Origin: Tethya wilhelma
Taxonomy: Eukaryota > Porifera > Demospongiae > Tethyida > Tethyidae
Direction: 5' to 3'
DNA length: 64,000 bases
Assembly: GCA_964030475.1 (NCBI GenBank)
Contig: CAXIPT010000007.1
Coordinates: forward strand, 5,060,715-5,124,714
Positions 1 to 9,910 of the stretch are shown in pieces (the stretch's first letter is position 1; each line of letters starts with the position of its first letter). The notes under the pieces are model-generated. The model saw only the letters and a program-made list of their open reading frames with translations, did no database searches and was not told where the DNA came from. Position numbers and translations under genes: made by a program.

Positions 1-238
1 TCAAGCAAGCATATATTTACTATGAATAATTTATAGGGATATCATGGCAACCATTGTACCATATTATTGCATGGCTAGTGCTGTGTAGAGTACATTAACC
101 TTACGTATACAATCAATAACATGCACTACAAGTATAAAAATCAGTTGATGATTTACATCCTTCGTATCCTTACAAATTAAGAAAGGCATACATCATGCAG
201 ATCAAACTAGTCAACTTGCACGCATGTCACATACGTAC
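1..238 (-). other. Intron 1 of the partial Kelch gene
   Basis: This sequence follows the splice donor of the first Kelch copy (exon ends at 239, then GTACGT on the minus strand). It is AT-rich non-coding sequence. The downstream exons of that copy lie before the start of the window. No other feature is seen. Confidence 0.6.
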
Positions 239-934
239 TTCATGCAGCCTCCAGCTATGACAAGACCATAGTCAGCGATGACAGCAGAAGACTGCAAGCA
301 CCTTCCATGAGGATTCAACGGCATGAATTGGTTACCGGGAGATGGCTGTCTGTAAACTACCTGCCAAGTTGCTGTTGTTGGAGAGGAGAAGACAAGCTTG
401 TATGTATCTATGTAACGTGAGGCCAATGGAGTTGTCTTATCAGTGAAACCACCTCCAATCCAGAGAATGTTGGTTTCTCCAAAAGCTGCTCCAAAGTGTC
501 CACCATAACGAAAACCGGGACCAGTTCCCTCAGGTTCAATCTGCACCCACTCCATAGTTGAGAATCGAAATGCCCAAACATCTTCATATTCATCGTCATA
601 GATTCCGTGAGTCACTACAAACAGACTCTCTCCATCTACTACCACAACTCCAAAGTAGCCTAGCCCTCGGGTTACAGGTGTTGGCTGCGTCACTTGCACT
701 TGACTCCAGTTACCAGAAGCAATGTCAAATATCCACGTATCGTTGGTACCACCGAAACCGCTAAATAGAATCAGTTGGTTACCCAGTGGGTCGTACCCCA
801 AAGAAGCAGCACTCCTGGCACTAGGTTGAGCTAAGTTCACCTCCCGTTTCTACTTTTCTCCAGCGTAGTCCTTGCGATGCAACACAAGGTAGTAACACAG
901 CAAGTGCACAAACAACAGCAATAGATGCCTTCAT
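239..934 (-). pseudogene. First exon of a Kelch gene with a frameshift (partial, runs off window)
   Basis: This is a paralogue of the first exon of the Kelch-b561 gene at 1426-5583. An ATG at 934 opens a secretory leader ([20 protein letters not shown]) and the start of the mature region. A 4-bp insertion (832-835, absent in the paralogue) then shifts the frame, and a TAG follows at 823-821 after about 38 codons. Downstream of the lesion, about 200 codons of Kelch repeats stay open and highly similar to the paralogue, with a matching splice donor after 239. The long clean downstream frame suggests a recent loss, a sequencing error, or use of a downstream start that would give a protein without a signal peptide. 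The C-terminal exons are outside the window, so presence of the b561 part cannot be checked. Confidence 0.7.
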
Positions 935-1033
935 GATGATTTCAGTTAGTTTTTACCGCCCAATGAATGAATAAGCTGATCGAAACAATGGCCGGGTGGA
1001 TAATAATAAGGGCGTTGTCTATCGCGGAATGTC

Positions 1034-1056
1034 GCGCATGCGCAGAATTTCCCGCC
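1034..1056 (-). promoter_or_regulatory. NRF1-like and E2F-like sites upstream of Kelch copy 1
   Basis: A GCGCATGCGCA palindromic core (1034-1044) matches the NRF1 consensus and is followed by TTTCCCGCC (1048-1056), an E2F-type site. The pair lies about 100 bp upstream of the ATG at 934. The same pair in the same order lies upstream of the second Kelch copy. Function is inferred from motif and conservation only. Confidence 0.45.
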
Positions 1057-1425
1057 AGAGAATTACGTAGAAAGTGCATTCAGAAACTCCCAGTAGGCTC
1101 TCAACTCATGCAAGTGAGGATGATAAATCTAAAAGTGAATTAAGATCTCTTAACTTGAAAATTAACAATGTGAATGTGTGTGTATTACTTTGAAATAAAG
1201 AATGTTTACATCAGTAACATTATGCAGTAAATAATACACTTAAAAAAAAAAGAAAGGAAAAAAAAGGAAAAAAGAAAAAAAGAAATAATGCTATGGACTA
1301 ATGGTTAATTCATACTAACATACAAATGCAATCATATTCAAACAAAGTTCTTTTAAAAAATCTCACGTCTATATTTCACTTGTACACAAGTACACAGACA
1401 CCACCCCTCGGCGCGGCCAGCCAGC
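1057..1425. other. Intergenic spacer between the two Kelch genes
   Basis: No gene is seen. The spacer contains an A-rich run (1241-1286) and AT-rich sequence. It should hold the 3' UTR of the Kelch-b561 gene, whose stop is at 1426-1428; no clear minus-strand AATAAA was found. Confidence 0.5.
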
Positions 1426-2217
1426 TCACTTCATTTCAATGTGAGTACCAACACCACCCTCATCTGTGCCACAGCAGAAGCGAATGATGCGGATAATGTT
1501 GATGATGATGAAACTGATCACCCAAACACAGAGCAGAATGATCCACACCACCCATACAGCCAATGGGGGCACAATCAAAAACACGCCCAGGGTCACTTGA
1601 GTGAATCCCAGAAGGAGGACAAAGAAACCATAGCACCTGTGAAACCACTCCCAACAGATACGGTACTTTGATTTCGCTCTGTCTTTCTTGATGTGAGGAC
1701 GGCTACATGAGTGAGAAGAAATGGAACGAAATCATGATGACATTAAATTGACATCATGCATGACCTTATATAGGCCTTCTCTATAGCTATACCATAGATC
1801 GGGAAATTTTCGATGGTAAAATATTTCACCTGTTAAATTTTTACGTAGTTTAACTATAACTAAACTACGCGTAAACTACTTGCAAGATTTACAAATACTA
1901 TATTATGTGTGCCACCTATATAGACAAGGCCTGAGTACAAATCTTTATGCATAAAAAACATGAATTAAATTTAACAAACTAAAGGCTTGAGTTGAGTTAC
2001 CATACAATAATTATTAAAGGGACTGACTCACAATATTCCGTTGATTGGTTGGATGAACATGAAGAACATGAGAAAGATGCCAATAATGGCATGAGGATGA
2101 GTGGGAACCTGACCAGCTCTTTCAGCAACAGAGAAAATGATAATGAAAGCAACGCAAGCAGATAGAACAGCTGTGACCTGTCCATGAGGAGAGATTGAGG
2201 GAGAAAATAAAGTCAGC

Positions 2218-2272
<55 letters not shown>

Positions 2273-2802
2273 ACAAACACACACATACACACACACGCGC
2301 GCGCGCACACACACACACGCAGGTGCGCACATGCCCACACACACACACACACACACAAACCTGAATGATGACGTGGAAGATAAACCAGACAATGGAGTTC
2401 TTACACTTGAACACCTGAGCCACAATAACTCCCCATGGAAAGAGAAGACCAAACGCCAGAAACATGAGGAGTCCGTGCAAATGAGCATAACTGAACCAAA
2501 CATTGTTGCACCCAATCTCAGTAGTTTCAGAAACGTCTCCAGAAAGCGTCCACAAGTCATTCAGAGCGGAGCCATTACTGAAAAACAAAAAAGCAAGTAT
2601 GTCCAAGTATAAATCTTAATTCCCGTATGCATGTGTGTGTGTGTGTGTGTGCGCATTTACCTCAAACGTGATCCTCCAAACATGTAAACAACTCCATTAG
2701 GAGCGGCTGCCATTACAAACCGAAACCTCCTCACTGGAAACACATCACCCTCAGCCTGGAATCATGAAAACAAGAGCAATAAGCAATAGGCAGTCCATGC
2801 AN

Positions 2803-2894
<92 letters not shown>

Positions 2895-4200
2895 TATAAT
2901 TTGTCATGCAATAATAACGTTTCTCATGCTATTAAGAGAACTAAAAAAACTTGTCAACAATTTTTTTAAGCTTTAGCATAACTATTTTGGTATGTCTTTA
3001 CAAACAAGGTTTCCTAATAACTTCCAAGCATGCTGTCTGCAAAAAAATTATACACTTGATGTCTTATTTGTGTACTCAGAACATGCCTTGCAATCAATTA
3101 TCATACCTGTGGGTTTCCTGGTGTTGCAGATAAAAGACTAACATGCAGGTGCTTGAAGAGTGCACTTAGTGACACAAAATAAACATACAATATTACTTAA
3201 GACTGACTCACCTCTACTTGGTACCTCTTCCACTCACTTAGTGAAGCATCAAAGACAAACACTTCACTCTCATCGAATGGAGCATTTGGGACCTGCAAGA
3301 GGAAAAGAAGGGAGGTTTAAAACTATATAATATAATTATATAGTAGAGACAAAAATTTTTCTTAAAGTTTATATTATGTTCAAAGAATTTGACATGTATG
3401 TGTACAGTAGGTTTATGATGATTATATTGTCAGCAATTCGACATGGAGCCAGACATTATTAGATCACACTATTCAATTGCAATGTCTTCTGTTTTGGTAC
3501 AATGACCACCACTCATGAAGAGTAAACCCAATTGACAACACAATTGGTTAACTCTTTCTGTGATTCCTGCATGCCGTGGTGATCATTGTCATGGGAATGT
3601 AGTTTTAGAGATAAAGTCTTCAAACTAATGAATAAACATAAAACACACTTTGATCTATATGCATGAAATAAAGTTCTATACCTGATTGAATGAATACATG
3701 CATGCATGTTGTCAGGAGTTCATAACCCACCAAGAAACATGTTTTCCTGGCTGGGTTATGGACTCCTGCATGTTGTAATGTGCATACCCACCCACCCAAA
3801 TGTGAAATCATGTCATAAAATGGATGAATACAGTTGTGCTATTGTAATAGGCATAAAGAACAACAATGTGGTTAATAACAGCGTGCTCATCTATCCAGAT
3901 AAGAGCTCATCAATCCACTGATAGAGCATTCATAACCTCAGACTATGCATACCATAACAATTAAGTAGGAACATGAATAAGCCACCATGCATGTACACAG
4001 CAAAACCTTACAGAAAGAAGCTGCTCAGAGAAGTCATCATTTCCTCCATAAAACACAGCCTTTCCTGGATCATTAGAAAGAGGAGCCATACCTCCATAGA
4101 CTCTTGGTGTGATGCAACGATTGAGCTCTTCCCAAGAGCTTGTGTTGCCATTGAAGAACCATGTGTCATCAGTTGGACAGGGACCACCACCTCTGCCTCC

Positions 4201-4253
<53 letters not shown>

Positions 4254-5583
4254 ATTTTATGCTACAGCAGGCAGGACAATTAAATGAAATTTCATATCTT
4301 CAAAGAGTGCACTCCAAATCAAAGCAATTTCTTTTGCACACGTCTCCTATAAGCTCAAGAATGCAAAACAAAATATGAATGGCATGTCAATCTGCTGTAG
4401 CATTGGCTACAGAGTACATTAGCAACATATGGTGCTTCATAGAAGTAGACAATTTGCTGTACAATACAAGTTGCAAACAAGAAATGTGTAACATCAAAAA
4501 CAGGTCAACTCAATGCACACACACAAAAAAGAACACAAGCAGCCATTTGTACATTGATTGACCTACGCCAGCCCATTACATTAACATATTTGCAGAGAAT
4601 CGATTAGTTTCTGTCCATTAGCTTGATTCAACCACTCCTCCTTAAATATCAACCCTGTCCATTAAACTCCATGCATGCAAGACTTCACACAATTATTAAC
4701 ATATTTTATCATTTTTAGGGCTGCATAAACACATTTACACCTTTGCCTTCAATGCATGCAGATCTATACTAAAAGGCGTAAATGAACATAAATACTATAC
4801 ATAACAGCTTTGTATCTAGTCTATGTATATTATATGCATGGAAGACCATTGTACATATGAGTATATACACATTGAAATGGATCAAACATACCTCATGCAG
4901 CCTCCAGCCATGACAAGACCATAGCCAGCGATGACAGCAGAAGACTGCAAGCACCTTCCATGAGGATTCAACGGCATGAATTGGTTACCGGGAGATGGCT
5001 GTCCATAGACTACCTCCCAAGTTGCTGTTGTTGGAGAGGAAAAGACAAGCTTGTACGTGTCTATGTAGCGTGACTGCAGTGGAATTGTCTTCTCAGTGAA
5101 ACCGCTTCCAATCCAGAGAGTGTTGGTTTCTCCAAAAGCTGCTCCAAAGTGTCCGCCATAACGAAAACCGGGACCAGTTCCTTCAGGTTCAATCTGCACC
5201 CACTCCATTGTTGAGAATCGAAATGCCCAAACATCTTCATATTCATCTGCAGCAATTCCATGAGTCACAACAAACAGACTCTCTCCATCTACAACCACAA
5301 CTCCATAGTAGGTCAGACCACGTCTTATAGGTGCTGGCTGCGTCACTTGCACTTGAGTCCAGTTACCAGAAGAAATGTTAAATATCCAAGTGTCGTTGGT
5401 GCCACCGAAACCGCTAAATAGAATCAGTTGGTTACCGAGTGGGTCGTACCCAAAAGAAGCAGCACTCCTTACACTAGGTTGAGCTTCACCTCCCGTTTCT
5501 ACTTGTCTCCAGCGTAGTCCTTGCGATGCAACACAAGGCAGTAGCACAGCAAGTGCACAAACAACAGCAATAGACGTCTTCAT
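1426..5583 (-). CDS. Secreted-side Kelch propeller fused to a cytochrome b561 domain (7 exons, 565 aa)
   Basis: I assembled seven exons on the minus strand: 5583-4892, 4201-4012, 3292-3212, 2755-2661, 2577-2361, 2177-2032 and 1702-1426. All introns are GT-AG and the phases agree, giving 565 aa. Residues 1-20 are a signal peptide. Residues about 25-375 hold Kelch blades (repeated GG, D.W.F and F.GG motifs). From about 378, a cytochrome b561 core follows with the four expected haem histidines in successive helices: [26 protein letters not shown] and EWFHRCYGF, and the family's F/LRPH after the third helix. Family knowledge: b561 proteins pass electrons across a membrane and often reduce ferric iron, taking electrons from ascorbate. 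Inference: the propeller binds an extracellular ligand or redox partner. The start at 5583 was chosen because it opens directly into the leader; an upstream in-frame ATG exists at 5607. Confidence 0.88.
2220..2360. repeat. (AC)n microsatellite
   Basis: Interrupted CA/CG dinucleotide tract in an intron of the Kelch-b561 gene. It starts at the position right after the splice donor of the exon ending at 2361, so on the transcript it reads GUUUGUGUGUG. Length is likely polymorphic. Confidence 0.95.
2803..2892. repeat. (CA)n microsatellite beside a single-N join
   Basis: About 45 CA units directly follow an ambiguous base at 2802. The N probably marks a contig join or uncertain repeat length rather than a real base. 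Confidence 0.95.
3713..3768. repeat. Short inverted repeat (17-bp arms)
   Basis: Arms 3713-3729 and 3752-3768 are complementary with one mismatch (CAGGAGTTCATAACCCA against TGGGTTATGGACTCCTG), around a 22-bp loop. It lies in an intron of the Kelch-b561 gene. It could be a small fold-back element. Confidence 0.6.
4203..4251. repeat. (GT)n microsatellite forming a 3' splice site
   Basis: On the minus strand this is an AC tract ending in the CAG acceptor of the exon that begins at 4201, so the microsatellite takes the place normally held by the polypyrimidine tract. Confidence 0.9.
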
Positions 5584-5652
5584 GATGATCGTAGCTTCGG
5601 CGCGCACGCGAATGATAGACAGATTCGAAATGGGCGTTTTTATCTCAAATGT

Positions 5653-5682
5653 TGCGCATGCGCACTGTTAGATTTTCCCGCC
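5653..5682 (-). promoter_or_regulatory. NRF1-like and E2F-like sites upstream of the Kelch-b561 gene
   Basis: TGCGCATGCGCA (5653-5664) and TTTCCCGCC (5674-5682) lie 70-100 bp upstream of the ATG at 5583. Their order and spacing resemble the pair upstream of copy 1. Confidence 0.5.
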
Positions 5683-5842
5683 AACATGCACCTGTCAAAC
5701 TTTTCAATAATTCAACCATTCTGTCACACTATTCGACAGGTACAGTACACCAAGTTATAATAGTATCATAGTCCAGTTTTGGCAAGAGTATATACCTTAC
5801 CAAACTTAAAATAATTCTAAAATCAATTTTATAAAGTCTGTT

Positions 5843-7228
5843 TCACATTTTGTAGGTGGAGTCAAGCTCACCATACTTGATATTGGAGTAAGTCACATAT
5901 GCATCTGGATACTTTTCCTCAACTTGACTGGGCACTCCAGACGAAGTTGAACATGATCCACGTGCCACTCCCGGAGCTGTGGGTGACTTGTCTGGAGGGT
6001 AGGTTGAATCGAGCCACAGCATGTTGACAGCGTGATCGTCCCAGAGACTCATCACTAGCACCATTCCACGCTCTAGCGATCCACCCATAGCTTTGTTTCC
6101 TCCTTTCTGTTCGAAGTCATTGGGATCTCCAAAAGCTTTCTTTTGAGCATTGCAAAAGTTGTCCGTGACCGAGTTGAAGCTCTGATTACTGACAGTGATT
6201 TTACTGCTGTTCATTACTCTGCCATTTTGTACCCAAATTCGTCTGATCTCTTTCAGGTCTCCATTATCAGTTCCATCGGTGGTGATAAATTGTGTAACGA
6301 CTGTAAAAAGTTTCGTAGTATCGATGGTAAAGTTGTTAGAAGGTCCGTAGAAAGACTTATCGCCCAATCGGTAAGGATTGAAGTCACAACCATCTTTGTC
6401 ACACACACCTTTGTGACGCTCGCCTGCATCAGTATCTCCACACTTAATTCCTTCGCAACGAGTCTGTCCCTGAACTGTACAGACATGTGCAGTATAAGCA
6501 GTCGATATGCTATTGCTCTCCCAAATGTCCATTTCATTGCAACAAGTGCCGTAGTGTCCCACTCCACTGTTTTTGTCAGTTGAGCTCGGTTTCCAGTTCT
6601 CACAGTTAGCTTCTCCATTGATAAACTTGAGATCGTGAGGACATTGAGCATCGCAGTAGCCTGTACCGTACTTTGCACCACACTTGTTTCCAGGGTATTT
6701 ACTCATACCACCGTCTGCATCCATTTCAACCATGTAGAGAGCACCGTTCAGTCCACAAGGCAGCTTAGAGACATCCACATCAAAAGTGAACTCCTTGTTC
6801 TTGAGTTTGAACATTTTGTATTGTGTTTCTGACTCCAGTAGGTAGAGCCTTGATCCGATGTTTTTCGAGTACGGGCCATTTGTGACAAACTTTAGTGTGA
6901 GTCCAGAACCAGAAGATGTTACACCGTAAGTGTTAGCATAGTCAGCTCCATCCAATGCACAGTTTTGAGTACATGTTTTAGGGTCAGGGCACAAGCTAGT
7001 ATCCCATGTGTTGCCAGTGTAGCAATTCTTTGAACCTCCAGTTACGTGTGTCCATCGCCAATTTGAATCAATGACCACGCTCAGGGACTCGGTCTGACAC
7101 CCACCAGACTTGGTACAAGATTGCACAGAGAGGGAAGGATGGTTCTCAGCCTGGTTGTGTCCTACTTGTTGACCATAAGCAGTAGCAATCAAAACTGCTG
7201 TTACAATCAGGAGTGGGTGTTGACACAT
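5843..7228 (-). CDS. Secreted GH7 cellobiohydrolase-type cellulase, intronless (461 aa)
   Basis: Glycoside hydrolase family 7 acts on cellulose with a retaining mechanism. The start at 7228 gives a clean signal peptide ([19 protein letters not shown]); an ATG 36 bp upstream would bury it. The GH7 signature is plain: [17 protein letters not shown], then [12 protein letters not shown], holding the catalytic E-x-D-x-x-E (E232, D234, E237 from this start). It also has [19 protein letters not shown] and a late [21 protein letters not shown] segment. Many cysteines fit the disulphide-rich GH7 fold. The protein ends at the domain boundary ([14 protein letters not shown]), with no linker or CBM1. No intron is present, although the next gene leftward has six. 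GH7 is common in fungi and protists and known in crustaceans, so an animal copy suggests old lateral transfer or retention. No broken residues are seen. Confidence 0.95.
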   Translation of the reverse strand: MCQHPLLIVTAVLIATAYGQQVGHNQAENHPSLSVQSCTKSGGCQTESLSVVIDSNWRWTHVTGGSKNCYTGNTWDTSLCPDPKTCTQNCALDGADYANTYGVTSSGSGLTLKFVTNGPYSKNIGSRLYLLESETQYKMFKLKNKEFTFDVDVSKLPCGLNGALYMVEMDADGGMSKYPGNKCGAKYGTGYCDAQCPHDLKFINGEANCENWKPSSTDKNSGVGHYGTCCNEMDIWESNSISTAYTAHVCTVQGQTRCEGIKCGDTDAGERHKGVCDKDGCDFNPYRLGDKSFYGPSNNFTIDTTKLFTVVTQFITTDGTDNGDLKEIRRIWVQNGRVMNSSKITVSNQSFNSVTDNFCNAQKKAFGDPNDFEQKGGNKAMGGSLERGMVLVMSLWDDHAVNMLWLDSTYPPDKSPTAPGVARGSCSTSSGVPSQVEEKYPDAYVTYSNIKYGELDSTYKM

Positions 7229-7703
7229 TTTGTGATCTTCTTCACTCAAATCTCTAACAAACACATCAATTATTCAAAACTGGGACTGGTTTGAGAATAA
7301 TGTCACAAAAGGTGAAATATTGATATAATAGGCTATAGCACTGAGATGTTGTAGTCACAAGTCAGAACGTTCTTATATGGTAACCTGGTTTACAAAAGTT
7401 AAAGTCACATGTGTATTCATTGCTAAATATTTGTGGAGGTTGCATATATGTAGAATTGTGAATAACATTAAGTGTACTAGCTAGCCATTTTACAATGATT
7501 GCATGCTCATTTTTTGCTGTGCAAGTCAGCAATGACTCAGGCCTATATGCTAGCAGGCACAGTTTACCAATCTACTCATGTCATATTTTGGCATGTTGTG
7601 ACAGACAAATATGCATGACATTGATATTCATTGTTCACGACACTATAAATAAAAATGATGGAAATTCATTAATACAAACATTCCCAATTAATACACAACT
7701 GCA
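7229..7703. promoter_or_regulatory. Divergent spacer between GH7 and sulfatase 1, with TATA-like box
   Basis: This spacer must serve both the GH7 gene (minus) and sulfatase 1 (plus). About 230 bp before the ATG at 7704 are conserved upstream of sulfatase 2 as well. Visible motifs are TATAAAT at 7644-7650 (about 55 bp before the ATG) and an AP-1-like TGACTCA near 7534. In sulfatase 2 the TATA equivalent reads CTAAATA and is weaker. Confidence 0.45.
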
Positions 7704-9224
7704 ATGGCTACCTCAAGCATCATATCAGTATGGGCTCTCTTGACAATGGCTGCATTCACTGCCAGTGAAGGAGCAGGTAAGCCACATATTGTCTACGTTC
7801 TTGTGGATGACTGGGGATGGGCAAATGTGGGCTACCATCGAAATCCACCAACTAAAGAAATTGATACTCCAAACATCAATGGCCTGGTGAAAGATGGTCT
7901 CGAACTGGATCAATTCTATGCCTACCAGTATTGTTCCCCTTCTAGATCCTCACTGATGACCGGGAGGCTTCCTATACATGTGAATGTTCAGAATTACAAT
8001 ATCCAAAACTACAATCCCAATGATCCTGTGTCTGGCTACGCGGGAATTCCTCGCAACATGACTGGAATAGCTTCAAAATTGAAAGAGGCTGGTTATGATA
8101 CTCACATGGTAGGGAAATGGCATGCTGGAGGAGCTACCCCTGACCACATACCCACAGGTAGAGGTTTTGATACTTCCTTTGGCTATTTGTGTGGATACAA
8201 TGACTACTACACAGAGATATTTCAGAAATGTAATACGACACCTATTGTCGACTTGTGGGACTCTGACAAACCAGCAACAGGTTTGAATGGAACTGGAGTC
8301 GACAAGTATGAGGAATCTCTGTTTGAAGAACGATTGCTTGACATTGTTAACAACCAGGACAAGTCGACACCTCTATTCCTCTACTACCCTGCACATCTAG
8401 TTCATGCTCCATATGAAGTCCCCGATAGATTTGTAAAGAAGTTTGAGTTCATTGACTACACACTTCGTCGAAACTACTCAGCCATGGTAAAGTATCTAGA
8501 TGATCTCATTGGAAATCTTACATCAGCACTTAAGAAACAAGGACTGTGGGACAACCTTCTCTTTGTCATGACTGCTGATAACGGAGGTCCATTACAAGCA
8601 GCAAACAACTATCCAATGAAAGGAGGTAAGTACTCCGACTGGCAGGGAGGTATTAGAGTGAATGCATTTGTGACTGGAGGATACCTACCAGAGAAGATGA
8701 GAGGACAAAAGACTGAGGGCTACATTCACATGGCAGATTGGTACTCTACATTCTGTCATCTAGCTGGTGTTGATCCAACTGATGAGAGAGCTGCCAAGGC
8801 CAACCTTCCTCCTATCGACAGCATGAACATGTGGCCACTTATCTCAGGAGAGAACTCCACCTCACCTCGTACAGATATCCCAGCAAGCTACAATGCACTG
8901 ATTAGTGGAGACCACAAGATTATCACAGGCAATGTTCCATTCAGCATTTACATGGGGCCTCAGTTTCCGAACACAACAACTACATCAAAGCAACTCCACA
9001 CAGTATACAATTGCAATAAAGGATGTCTGTTCAACATCAAAGAAGATCCTAATGAGTATGAAAACCTGGCAACTAAAATGCCCGACATGTTGAAGACAAT
9101 GCAAGGCAAGCTGGAGAAATATCAGGAGACCTTCTTCAATCCTGATCGTGGAGGTGATGATCCATTAGCTTGCAAAACGGCTCTCAATAAGTATGGAGGA
9201 TTCTGGGGACCCTTTTTGCCCTGA
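7704..9224 (+). CDS. Sulfatase 1, secreted ARSB/I/J-like arylsulfatase (506 aa)
   Basis: Type I sulfatases remove sulfate esters using formylglycine made from cysteine. Signal peptide is residues 1-23. The metal-binding aspartates are in LVDDWGWANVGYHR (D35, D36). The formylglycine motif is CSPSR, with C77. VGKWHAGG (K138, H140), PAHLVHAP (H231, H234), ADNGG (D292, N293) and MKGGK (K309) fill the usual active-site positions. The closing YGGFWGPFLP resembles the GVWGPW end of vertebrate ARSB, which places it in the ARSB/I/J group. It is intronless and first in the array. It forms a subgroup with sulfatase 2 (close to 95 percent identical by eye) and is clearly apart from sulfatases 3-7. The substrate is unknown; sulfated glycans of algae or of the animal's own matrix are both possible. 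Confidence 0.93.
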   Translation: MATSSIISVWALLTMAAFTASEGAGKPHIVYVLVDDWGWANVGYHRNPPTKEIDTPNINGLVKDGLELDQFYAYQYCSPSRSSLMTGRLPIHVNVQNYNIQNYNPNDPVSGYAGIPRNMTGIASKLKEAGYDTHMVGKWHAGGATPDHIPTGRGFDTSFGYLCGYNDYYTEIFQKCNTTPIVDLWDSDKPATGLNGTGVDKYEESLFEERLLDIVNNQDKSTPLFLYYPAHLVHAPYEVPDRFVKKFEFIDYTLRRNYSAMVKYLDDLIGNLTSALKKQGLWDNLLFVMTADNGGPLQAANNYPMKGGKYSDWQGGIRVNAFVTGGYLPEKMRGQKTEGYIHMADWYSTFCHLAGVDPTDERAAKANLPPIDSMNMWPLISGENSTSPRTDIPASYNALISGDHKIITGNVPFSIYMGPQFPNTTTTSKQLHTVYNCNKGCLFNIKEDPNEYENLATKMPDMLKTMQGKLEKYQETFFNPDRGGDDPLACKTALNKYGGFWGPFLP

Positions 9225-9381
9225 TGTGTTCATTGTATAATTGTTGAGTTACTAAATGAAACATTGTGTTCAAACTTTGTGTTATTTTTTGTACAAATTT
9301 AAACATATCTTATTGGCACATTAAGTGCACTAACTAGGCTATTTTACAATGATTGCATACTCGTTCAGAATTTTGCTGTGC

Positions 9382-9733
9382 AAGTCAGCATGCAATGACT
9401 TAGGCCATATGCTAGCAGGTACAGTTTTCTAGCCAATCTACTCACGTCATATTTTGACATGTCATCACCAGATAAATATGCATGGCATTGATATTCATTG
9501 TTCACGACACTAAATAAAAATGATGGAAATTCATTAATACAAACATTCCCAATTGATGCACAACAGCAATGGCTACTTCAAGCTTCATAATATTATCGGT
9601 ATGGGCTCTCTTGACAATGGCTGCATTCACTGTCAGTGAAGGAGCAGATAAGCCACATATTGTCTACGTTCTTGTGGACGACTGGGGATGGGCAAATGTG
9701 GGCTACCATCGAAATCCATCAACTAAAGAAATC
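9382..9733 (+). pseudogene. Truncated sulfatase 5' end (probable unmerged contig end)
   Basis: A sulfatase start (ATG at 9569) with leader and the VLVDDWGWANVGYHRNP segment ends abruptly at a single N (9734). The 350 bp before the N (upstream region plus first 55 codons) is repeated almost exactly right after the N, leading into sulfatase 2. The simplest reading is one locus, or two haplotypes, assembled twice and joined with one N, rather than a real gene fragment. If real, it is a truncated pseudogene. Confidence 0.75.
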
Positions 9734-9910
9734 NCAATGACTCAGGCCATATGCTAGCAGGTACAGTTTTCTAGCCAATCTACTCACGTCATATTTTGAC
9801 ATGTCATCACCAGATAAATATGCATGACATTGATATTCATTGTTCACGACACTAAATAAAAATGATGGAAATTCATTAATACAAACATTCCCAACTGATG
9901 CACAACAGCA

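Noticed and set aside
2764..2976. Open frames of repeated Thr-His or Cys-Val residues in the CA/GT tracts (also at 2028-2606, 3973-4287, 48714-49291)
   Set aside because: They are translations of dinucleotide repeats. The real coding parts nearby are the exons of the Kelch-b561 gene and RAB3GAP2.
6143..6681. Long open frames on the other strand and in another frame within the GH7 gene
   Set aside because: They overlap the full GH7 domain, have no recognisable motifs and follow its codon pattern in shadow.
9569..9757. A separate short sulfatase gene
   Set aside because: It ends at an ambiguous base and repeats the start of the next gene; best read as an assembly overlap.
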